Origin: Alphaproteobacteria bacterium UBA6189 | Lineage (GTDB): Bacteria; Pseudomonadota; Alphaproteobacteria; Rickettsiales; UBA3002 | Direction of reading: 5' to 3' | Assembly: GCA_002422745.1 (NCBI GenBank) | Contig: DITH01000147.1 | Span: 818 to 14,436 of the forward strand | Length of the DNA stretch: 13,619 nucleotides | Part shown: one piece after another, positions 7,551 to 13,619 of the stretch | Position numbering within the stretch: the first letter of the stretch is position 1 | Layout: each line of letters begins with the position of its first letter | Notes under the pieces: model-generated | Database searches by the model: none | What the model saw: the letters and a program-made list of their open reading frames with translations, nothing else | What the model was told of the DNA's origin: nothing | Program-made: the position numbers and the translations under genes

Positions 7551-9617
7551 ATGGCTGGGGAAATCGATACAGATATCACTCGCCTGATCCAACGTGCCGG
7601 TTGGCGGATGATTGTGGCGAGCCTGTTGCTGGTCGGGCCTAACGTAGCCGCCGCTCAGGCTCTGGTATCCTCACCTTCAGACGCATGGTTGCCCGAATTC
7701 CAGACCCATCGCGCCCAAGCCACGTCCCTGGCGACGTTACGAGCGTTACCTGAATCTGAAGCCTCCACCGTTGCTGAAGTGGTCGATGCCCCCGCGCCAT
7801 TGACCCCATCGAATAATATGCCGCAAACCAAGGATCGGTCGGCTGTTGGTGCGTCGGATGACGCGTTGCCCGAGCGCGTAAAAACATTACCGAAACTGGA
7901 TGTGTTGACGGCCGCGGAAAGTGAAAGAATCGCATCTGTCGATGCCGAGGCCGATACTGCGCCTGCTGAGTCCACCACAAGTGAACCGGCCGTGATAGCC
8001 GCGGATGAAGTGGCCGCCCCCCAGGAGCTGGCCCAGGTAGCACCGATCACGCCGAATACGGTGACGCCGCTGCCCAATTCGGCTCCGCCCCCTTCGCCGC
8101 CGATCGATGTGAATGTGCGCCCGCCACGGGACCCGCTCGAATCCATGAAGGAAATTACCCAAGACGCACCCTTAACCAATAATTCGCTGAACGCGGTTCA
8201 GCGCGCCCAACTGGGCACCGTGCCGGTGAATGACAGTCCGGCTCCCACCTACACCGATGCCTCTTTTGTTCGCTCGCTGAGTGGCGCGGACGATGTGCTC
8301 TCCCTCGATATTATCGATCCCGGCCTGCAGCCCGATATGTATGGCCCCACTACGCTGAGCGAGGCGGTGGCGTTTGCGTTGAAGAACAACTTCGAATCGC
8401 AAGCCGCCGATGCCCGTACCGACGGGTTCTACTGGGATAAGATCGGTGCGTATTCGCAATATGCGCCGTCGGTCGAGATCAATGCCAGTGTGGGCAAAGA
8501 AACCTCCGAGCCCGCTACTTATAACGACGCAGCAGGCAACCGGGTGCTGAAAGACCGCCACACGCGGCGCGATAATACCTTCGCCATCCGCCAGCCGTTA
8601 ATCGATTTAAGCATTATCAGCGATATCCTGACCATGCGCAGCAAGGAGGATGTGGCGGCGGCCGAAGAGCTCGATATCCGCGAAGGGTTAGCGCTCGATA
8701 CGGTGAATGTGTATCTGCGACTGCTGCAGGCGCGCATCGCGATCCAGCTGGCCGATCAGTATAAGGGATATCTCGACGAACTCGCTCAGCGTATGGAAGC
8801 ACGGGTGGAGGGCGGCGGCGCGACCAGTGGCGATCTGGAGCGCATCAAGGGCCGCGCTACGGTGGCGGAATCGGCGCGGATCGAAGCGCTTGGCGATTAC
8901 CAGTCGAACCTTGCCGAATTCAAGCGGCTCACCCAGATTACCCCGGCGCAACTACAGATTCCGGAAGTGCTGGCGCCGGTGATCCCTGGTGAAGTCGATA
9001 AGGCGATCGATGAGGCTTCTGCCAATAACCCGGCCTATCTGGCCAGCCTGGAACGGGTGGAGACGGCGGCATACAGCCAGGACAAATCTTACGCCAACCT
9101 GGCGCCGAAAGTGTCGCTCGAATATTCCAAGGCACATACCTACAATGCCGGCGGTTCGGCGAAGGGCAACCCGCTCGATGGGGTCTATGCCGACCAGGAC
9201 GACCAGCGGCTGCTGGTGGTGGCGAAGTGGAGTATCGGCGGACCGAACATCACGGCAGCGCGTTCGGGTGCTGCAAAAAAGCGCGAAGCCGAATTTCGCT
9301 CGATGGATGTGCGCGAGCGGCTAACCCAATCGATTCGCACCACGTATAACGCCATTCATGCCGCCGAACAGCGCAACCGCGTGCTGCGTGAGGGAATCGG
9401 GTCGTATGAGAAAGTCGTCACCGAATTCGAATACCAATACGAAAACGGAAACCGCTCGGTGTTTGAGCTGCTCGATGCGTATGAGCAACTGTACAGTGCG
9501 AAGCTGAACCTGCTGCGCCTGTCAATTGCCAAAGCGCAGGCGTCTTACCTGGTGCGCCGCGAAATGGGCGACCTGGTGGATGCAATTTTGCGGCCGGGTG
9601 AGGGCGCCCATGGATAG
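7551..9617 (+). CDS. TolC-family outer-membrane export channel with a long Pro/Ala-rich N-terminal extension
   Basis: A 688-residue exported protein. Residues 1-37 form a signal peptide: Arg11, Arg15 and Arg19, then a hydrophobic stretch from Met20 and a likely cut after AAA (35) or AQA (37). Residues about 38-262 form a low-complexity region rich in Ala, Pro, Glu, Asp and Thr, densest in Pro at about 172-195. The TolC/OEP domain begins at about 264 (TTLSEAVAFALKNN) and shows the family's internal duplication: two long-helix and beta-strand halves, with YAPSVEINASVG opening the first strand region and LAPKVSLEYS the second. The typical C-terminal FELLDAYEQLYSAKLNLLRL is present. TolC proteins form trimeric tunnels through the outer membrane and periplasm. 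This one probably works with the HlyD-family adaptor encoded at 10256. An extension this long before the OEP domain is unusual. The gene overlaps its downstream neighbour by eight bases. Confidence 0.9.
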   Translation: MAGEIDTDITRLIQRAGWRMIVASLLLVGPNVAAAQALVSSPSDAWLPEFQTHRAQATSLATLRALPESEASTVAEVVDAPAPLTPSNNMPQTKDRSAVGASDDALPERVKTLPKLDVLTAAESERIASVDAEADTAPAESTTSEPAVIAADEVAAPQELAQVAPITPNTVTPLPNSAPPPSPPIDVNVRPPRDPLESMKEITQDAPLTNNSLNAVQRAQLGTVPVNDSPAPTYTDASFVRSLSGADDVLSLDIIDPGLQPDMYGPTTLSEAVAFALKNNFESQAADARTDGFYWDKIGAYSQYAPSVEINASVGKETSEPATYNDAAGNRVLKDRHTRRDNTFAIRQPLIDLSIISDILTMRSKEDVAAAEELDIREGLALDTVNVYLRLLQARIAIQLADQYKGYLDELAQRMEARVEGGGATSGDLERIKGRATVAESARIEALGDYQSNLAEFKRLTQITPAQLQIPEVLAPVIPGEVDKAIDEASANNPAYLASLERVETAAYSQDKSYANLAPKVSLEYSKAHTYNAGGSAKGNPLDGVYADQDDQRLLVVAKWSIGGPNITAARSGAAKKREAEFRSMDVRERLTQSIRTTYNAIHAAEQRNRVLREGIGSYEKVVTEFEYQYENGNRSVFELLDAYEQLYSAKLNLLRLSIAKAQASYLVRREMGDLVDAILRPGEGAHG

Positions 9618-10287
9618 CAGCAGCAACAAGGAAGAGAATTACTGGCCAGGCTTCGTCGATGCGTTGAGTAATGTAGTGCTGACGCTGGTCTTCGTGCTGG
9701 TGGTGTTCGTATTTGCGCTGTCGATGGTGTCGAGCAAGGTCGAGGAACGTATGAAAGAAGTGCTGGAGCGCGAGAAGGCGCACAGCGAAACTTTGAAATA
9801 TCCCGACATGCCGCAGACCGTGGAAGAGCTTCAGCGACAGTTGGTCGAGGCGCAGGAAGAATTGGATAAATTACGCTCGGCGATGCCGGATGCGGCGCGG
9901 CCCAACAGCGCGATTGAGATCCTGGTGGAAGAAACGGAAAACGCCGATGCCGCCAAGGTAAGCGATGTGTCGATCCGCAAGAAAGATACCGCGATTGATA
10001 TCACCTACCCGCCCTTCGTGACGGAGCTGAACGAAAAATCGGCCGCGCAGCTGGAAGAAACACTCGATGGTATGCGCGCCAGTGTGAGCGGCAGTCGTAT
10101 TCTGCTGCGCTCGCATACGGGCAACGAGCCATTCAGCACCGCACAACGCATGGCCTATTACCGCGCGATGGTGGTGCGTAACTCACTGATGGCCAAGGGG
10201 CTGGGCGACAGCAGTTCGATCGTAAGCCGGATTATTGTCTCGAAAACACCGGGGAATGGGCACGTTGAAATTGTTTTTGAAAAGTAA
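9610..10287 (+). CDS. MotB/OmpA-like single-pass protein, putative stator partner
   Basis: A 225-residue protein. A short cytoplasmic N-terminus with YWPGFVDALSN leads into one membrane helix (about 19-42). Asp17 sits at the membrane entry, where MotB, ExbD, TolR and ZorB carry their essential proton-binding Asp. A coiled coil follows (about 43-95), then a C-terminal region (about 110-225) that fits an OmpA-like fold: ITYPPFVTELNEKSAAQLEE, then ILLRSHTGNEPFST and YYRAMVVRNSLMAKG. In OmpA-family domains the Asp of the TD motif and a later Arg grip the diaminopimelate of peptidoglycan. Here Arg185 is kept but the Asp position is Gly171. The partner is presumably the MotA/ExbB-like protein at 11653. 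The start ATG follows a G-rich ribosome site (about 9597-9604) and overlaps the tolC-like gene by eight bases. A frame upstream of this ATG is also open but lies inside that gene. Confidence 0.78.
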   Translation: MDSSSNKEENYWPGFVDALSNVVLTLVFVLVVFVFALSMVSSKVEERMKEVLEREKAHSETLKYPDMPQTVEELQRQLVEAQEELDKLRSAMPDAARPNSAIEILVEETENADAAKVSDVSIRKKDTAIDITYPPFVTELNEKSAAQLEETLDGMRASVSGSRILLRSHTGNEPFSTAQRMAYYRAMVVRNSLMAKGLGDSSSIVSRIIVSKTPGNGHVEIVFEK

Positions 10288-11656
10288 GCGCTGGTTGGCG
10301 AACCCATGGAGCAAGCGCAAGGCCGCGACCGATGCGTTGCCGCCGCAAACGCCGCGCGTGGCGCGGTGGCTGCGTTTTATCGGGCTTTCTCCCACAGCCC
10401 GGCAGCGGCTGGAGCGGCCGCATCCGTTTATTTACATGGTGCTGTGCGCGCTGGTGGCGCTGATCGGCTGGGGGGCCTGGGCACAGATCGACCAGGTGGT
10501 TCGGGTGGAAGGGAAAATTATTCCCGCCGGACGCAGTCGTGAAATCCAGCATCTCGAAGGTGGAATTATCGCCGCCATTCACACCGTCGAAGGCGCGACC
10601 GTGAAGAAGGGTGAATTGCTGCTGACGATCGACGATGCGATGGCGGGCTCCAATCTCGGCGCGACGAATATCCAGCATCAAAGCGCGCGCGCGAAAGCCA
10701 TCCGCTTGCGGGCAGAAGCGGAGGGCGCTGAAGCACTGACGATGCCTGCCGAATTGGCCGGCACCGAAGTTGGGCAGGAGGAGCGCGCATTGTTTGCCTC
10801 GCGGCGTGAACAGCTTGCCCAGCGGATTCGGGTGCATGATAGCACCATTCGCGAGCAGCGTGCACGGCTGGCCGAGGCAACAAAGCGCCGCGCGAACCTT
10901 GTCAACGAACTGGCTGTGGCGCGTAAGCGCAGCGGCCTGTTGCGCGGCATGATGGAAAAACAGGCCGCCTCGCAGCTGGAGCTGCTCGAAGCACAAAGCC
11001 GTGAGCAGCGGTTGCAGACCGAGCTTAGTGAAGTGAGTGGCACGATTCCCACGATCGAGGCGATGATCGCCGGCGAAGAAGCGCGGATCGAAACGGTGCG
11101 GGCAGAATTTCGCAGCGAAGCACAGCGCGAGCTGGTCACCACCCTGGCCGATGCCGACCGCCTGCAGCAATTGCTGCTCTCAGCAAACGACCGGGTGAAT
11201 CGCACGGAACTCCGTGCGCCCGAGAGTGGGGTGATCAACCGGATTGCGGTCAATACGGTGGGGGGGGTGATCAAGCCCGGCGCCAGCGTGATCGAGCTTA
11301 TTCCGACAACGCATGAAGTACTGATCGAGGCGCGCTCGCGGCCGCAGGACCGTGGCTATTTACAACCCGGCCTGAAGGCTACCATTCGCCTGACGGCGTA
11401 TGACGTGGGCGCGCTTGGTGTTTTAACGGGTAAGGTGACCGAAGTAAGTGCCGATACGGTGGAGGATGCCAAGGGCAATGCGTTTTACCGGGTGAATATC
11501 CTCGCCAGCGCCGCGCCGTCGAGCTACCACGACCGGCTGATCGTGCCGGGCATGACCGCCAGCGCCGATATCGTCACCCGTCGACGCACGGCAATAAGCT
11601 ATCTTCTCTCCCCCCTCCGTAAATTCACCTACAGCATGTTCAGGGATGCGCGATGA
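10256..11656 (+). CDS. HlyD-family periplasmic adaptor of type I secretion
   Basis: About 466 residues. A basic cytoplasmic N-terminus is followed by one membrane helix (about 58-78), the first half of a biotinyl-lipoyl-like domain (about 92-126, with REIQHLEGGIIAAIHTVEG), a long coiled-coil hairpin (about 128-315), the second lipoyl half (TELRAPESGVINRIAV, from 317) and a beta-barrel region ending in TASADIVTRRRTAISYLLSP. That order and the C-terminal YLLSPL are typical of LapC/PrsE/HlyD type I adaptors, which bridge an inner-membrane ABC exporter and TolC. No ABC exporter gene is in the window. The chosen ATG overlaps the upstream gene by 32 bases. TTG at 10235, and TTG at 10265, 10271 or 10277, are also in frame, and no candidate has a clear ribosome site at good spacing. 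The stop overlaps the next gene (ATGA). Confidence 0.9.
   Translation: MGTLKLFLKSKRWLANPWSKRKAATDALPPQTPRVARWLRFIGLSPTARQRLERPHPFIYMVLCALVALIGWGAWAQIDQVVRVEGKIIPAGRSREIQHLEGGIIAAIHTVEGATVKKGELLLTIDDAMAGSNLGATNIQHQSARAKAIRLRAEAEGAEALTMPAELAGTEVGQEERALFASRREQLAQRIRVHDSTIREQRARLAEATKRRANLVNELAVARKRSGLLRGMMEKQAASQLELLEAQSREQRLQTELSEVSGTIPTIEAMIAGEEARIETVRAEFRSEAQRELVTTLADADRLQQLLLSANDRVNRTELRAPESGVINRIAVNTVGGVIKPGASVIELIPTTHEVLIEARSRPQDRGYLQPGLKATIRLTAYDVGALGVLTGKVTEVSADTVEDAKGNAFYRVNILASAAPSSYHDRLIVPGMTASADIVTRRRTAISYLLSPLRKFTYSMFRDAR
11228..11274 (+). repeat. 11-base direct repeat pair with an eight-G tract inside the hlyD-like gene
   Basis: GGGGTGATCAA occurs at 11228-11238 and again at 11264-11274, 36 bases (12 codons) apart and in the same frame. 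The second copy is preceded by more G, giving an eight-G run at 11260-11267. The repeats encode GVINR and GVIKP within the second lipoyl half. Confidence 0.75.
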
Positions 11657-13113
11657 AAAATCCGTTGAAGAATTTCCCTCACTCCACTTACCGCGATGGG
11701 GTTGCCATCCTCAAAATGATCGCGCCGGTGGCGGCGATTATTTTCGTCAGTTTCTATTTTCACCATTTCGTGGTGGATGCAATCCTCGCCAACCTGGCGG
11801 TAAACGGGCTGATTATTTCGATCGCAGCGTATGGGATTATCCTGATTATCATGCGTTTCTGGGGTGCGCGCGACGATTTCCAGGTGATCGAGCGCTTCGG
11901 CCGCGAAGCCAAGGCCGGGGTCTCGATGCATGAGCTGCTTGAGGAGCCGTGGATTCGCCAGCGCTATGTGCGGCATTACCTGAAGCACGTGGCCTATGCA
12001 TCAGGCGGCGGCGCGCGCGAGCAATACAGTATCGAAAGCGAACTGCACGCCCTGTCGGGCGAATATGCGAGCAAGCTCGACCTCCCGCAGTTCCTGGTCG
12101 GCTTCATGATCGCGCTGGGCCTGCTCGGCACGTTCATCGGTTTGCTTGAAACCCTGACCGGCATTTCCGGCATGCTCGACGGGATGGGCAAAGGCGAAGC
12201 CAACCCGCAGGAGCAATTCCTGCAGCTGGTGGCGGAGCTGCGCAAACCGCTCGCCGGGATGGGGATCGCGTTTTCGGCATCGATGTTCGGCTTGGTCACC
12301 AGTCTGATGCTGGCCATCATGATGATCAATCTGCGGCGCTATATCAGTCGGGTGCTGTATTGCGCCCGCAATGTCATGCACGACCTCACCGAAATCGGCC
12401 GCAGTGCGGCCGCCGCACCGTCCGCCGGGGTGCCCATGGTGGGCGGTGGCGGTGGGTATGCCCGCAGCGACCAGCCACGCGTTAATGCCGGAGAAATCGA
12501 GGCAATCAGCCAGGATGTACTGCCACCGCCGATGGTCGAGGGCGAAGTGGCATCCGGCCAGATGCTGCCGCAGGAAGACCAGTATCTGCTGGCCAGCCGG
12601 TTGGACAGCCTGGCCACGAAGCTTGATGTGTTATTTTCCTCGTTCGAGTCCAGCATCAACGCTACCACCCGCCTGAACGACCTGCTCGGCTTCGGCCCGC
12701 GCATGAAGGAGATCAGCGAGCGCACGCTTGAGGAAATCCGCACCATGGCGGCGCATAATATTCAGCAGCAGGAGTTGTCGCAGCAGGTGGTCGATACCAA
12801 TAACGGTATTTTAAGCGCCATCCAAAGCATGCTGGATATCGAACGGCGCAGTAAAGCCGAGACGGCTTTGTCGTTCAAAGGGCTGCAGGAAGGCATCAAC
12901 AGCATCAACGAAACATCGATTTCCAGCGCGCGCCATCTCTGGGAGATCCGTGAAGGTTTCTTGAAAATGAGCACGTCTTCAGGTATGGTGGAGTCGATCT
13001 CCAACCATGTCGGCCACCAGGCGTTACTGCTGCAGGCGATGCTCGACGAATCGCGCAATTCGCAGAAGTGGCTGGCCGCCATTCAGCAGCAACTTAGCGC
13101 TGCGCGCGGGTAA
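11653..13113 (+). CDS. MotA/TolQ/ExbB-like proton-channel protein with long cytoplasmic tail
   Basis: A 486-residue inner-membrane protein with about four helices: about 18-40, 48-67, 147-168 and 200-225. The last two carry the MotA/ExbB family signature: GLLGTFIGLLETL in the third, and GMGIAFSASMFGLVTSLML in the fourth after the RKPLAG turn. A cytoplasmic loop of about 75 residues lies between helices two and three. After about residue 236 there is a ~250-residue cytoplasmic tail. It has a Gly patch (264-268), then mostly polar helical sequence likely to form coiled coils (about 310-480). MotA/ExbB/TolQ proteins form a pentameric ring around MotB/ExbD/TolR helices and convert proton flow into motion. 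The matching partner is encoded at 9610. The start overlaps the hlyD-like stop by four bases, with AGGGA at 11642-11646. The long tail recalls ZorA in general shape, but no Zorya partner genes are here. Confidence 0.85.
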   Translation: MKNPLKNFPHSTYRDGVAILKMIAPVAAIIFVSFYFHHFVVDAILANLAVNGLIISIAAYGIILIIMRFWGARDDFQVIERFGREAKAGVSMHELLEEPWIRQRYVRHYLKHVAYASGGGAREQYSIESELHALSGEYASKLDLPQFLVGFMIALGLLGTFIGLLETLTGISGMLDGMGKGEANPQEQFLQLVAELRKPLAGMGIAFSASMFGLVTSLMLAIMMINLRRYISRVLYCARNVMHDLTEIGRSAAAAPSAGVPMVGGGGGYARSDQPRVNAGEIEAISQDVLPPPMVEGEVASGQMLPQEDQYLLASRLDSLATKLDVLFSSFESSINATTRLNDLLGFGPRMKEISERTLEEIRTMAAHNIQQQELSQQVVDTNNGILSAIQSMLDIERRSKAETALSFKGLQEGINSINETSISSARHLWEIREGFLKMSTSSGMVESISNHVGHQALLLQAMLDESRNSQKWLAAIQQQLSAARG

Positions 13114-13121
13114 GGTAGCAT

Positions 13122-13619
13122 ATGGCCGAAACGATTGCGCAGACGGTAACCAAGGTAGCCCCACCGCAGGGCGTGCGGGGTGGGATTATCCTTGAAGCAG
13201 ACGCGAACGGCCAGTTCACCCTGCCAGGCGTCGCGCAAGCCGATATCCAGAAAATTGACGTCGCCGATGTCGACCTGCTGGTGCATACTAGCGACGGACG
13301 CGATTTCGTGCTGCCGTTCGCCGGTATCTCAGCGATGACGGAGCACCCGGCTAAAGTCGTGTTCACCGATGGGATCATCACTGCCGACCGGTTGCTGTTC
13401 CAGGTCGGCTCGGTGATTAACCTGCCGATTGAAATCTCCGTGCCCTCGACGCTTAACATTCAAGCAATGGCCCAGAAAATCGAGGAGCTGGAAAAACAGG
13501 TCGCCGAATTCGAGGAACAGGAAAAGCAGGAAGAGCAGGAAGAAGAACAGGAGAAGCGGGATCCGGCGCCGGATGCCGTTTCCGCGGTGCAGGTCAATAC
13601 CGAAGCGTCGGTCGAGCAG
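13122..13619 (+). CDS. N-terminal part of an unrecognised protein, possibly a large type I-secreted adhesin (runs off the window)
   Basis: The frame is open for 166 codons from ATG 13122 to the last base with no stop, so the 3' end is missing. The start lies eight bases after the previous stop, with AAGG (13112-13115) at good spacing. There is no signal peptide, which fits a type I substrate. Residues about 1-110 look like a small beta-rich domain (KIDVADVDLLVHTSDGRDF, then VLPFAGISAM). This loosely resembles the N-terminal domains of BapA/LapA-type adhesins, which also begin with a short beta domain reading like DLLV..DG..F. Residues about 114-146 form a highly charged Glu/Gln/Lys coiled coil, followed by an Asp/Pro/Val stretch. 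The assignment to a secreted giant protein rests on position at the end of a TolC-HlyD operon and on this resemblance. A cytoplasmic accessory protein is a real alternative. Confidence 0.65.
   Translation, partial: MAETIAQTVTKVAPPQGVRGGIILEADANGQFTLPGVAQADIQKIDVADVDLLVHTSDGRDFVLPFAGISAMTEHPAKVVFTDGIITADRLLFQVGSVINLPIEISVPSTLNIQAMAQKIEELEKQVAEFEEQEKQEEQEEEQEKRDPAPDAVSAVQVNTEASVEQ

Noticed and set aside
9610..13113. MotA-like and MotB-like proteins as a Zorya anti-phage system
   Set aside because: ZorA and ZorB are normally adjacent and followed by ZorC/ZorD or ZorE effectors. Here the two genes are split by an hlyD-like gene and embedded with a TolC-like gene, with no helicase or nuclease.
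9610..13113. Flagellar stator MotA/MotB
   Set aside because: No flagellar genes are nearby, the OmpA-like domain lacks a key Asp, the MotA-like tail is far too long, and the operon partners are export proteins.
13461..13557. Glu/Gln/Lys codon repetition as a tandem DNA repeat
   Set aside because: Codons for the same residues vary (GAA/GAG, AAA/AAG) and there is no fixed unit. It is a charged coiled coil at protein level rather than a DNA repeat.

Overview
The window looks like chromosomal DNA of a Gram-negative proteobacterium, most likely an alphaproteobacterium. The evidence is moderately high GC, tightly overlapping co-directional genes, outer-membrane and periplasmic export components, and a MotB-like protein whose N-terminal motif (YWPGFVDALS) resembles alphaproteobacterial MotB/OmpA-like proteins. 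The taxonomic call is inference. Every gene I can support is on the + strand. I see no tRNA, rRNA, CRISPR array, insertion sequence or attachment site. No gap between genes is longer than about 130 bases.

Layout. (1) Positions 1-1113 hold the 3' part of an O-antigen ligase/polymerase-like membrane protein. A 129-base gap follows in which I see no convincing promoter or terminator. (2) Positions 1243-7437 hold a four-gene signalling operon joined by 4, 4 and 1 base overlaps: a large membrane hybrid histidine kinase (4 TM, GAF, 11-heptad coiled coil, HisKA, HATPase, three REC), a CheR-type methyltransferase, a stand-alone CheB-type methylesterase, and a REC-HisKA-HATPase-REC hybrid kinase. There is no chemoreceptor, CheA, CheW, or DNA-binding or cyclase output domain. 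This is a chemotaxis-like phosphorelay whose outputs lie elsewhere, and the kinase coiled coil is the obvious candidate for methylation. (3) An AT-rich 113-base gap (7438-7550) probably carries the promoter of the next operon. (4) Positions 7551-13619 hold an export operon: a TolC-family outer-membrane protein with an unusual ~225-residue Pro/Ala-rich N-terminal extension, a MotB/OmpA-like single-TM protein, an HlyD-family type I secretion adaptor, a MotA/TolQ/ExbB-like proton-channel protein with a ~250-residue cytoplasmic tail, and the start of an open reading frame that runs off the window and may encode a large secreted or adhesin-type protein.

How the genes may work together. TolC plus HlyD are two of the three parts of a type I secretion system; the ABC ATPase is not in the window. 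Interleaved with them is a complete proton-motive-force stator pair (MotA/ExbB-like plus MotB/OmpA-like). This suggests an envelope machine in which export, or surface display and release, of the downstream protein is assisted by a proton channel. That combination is the most interesting feature here. The upstream phosphorelay may control it, but nothing in the sequence proves this.
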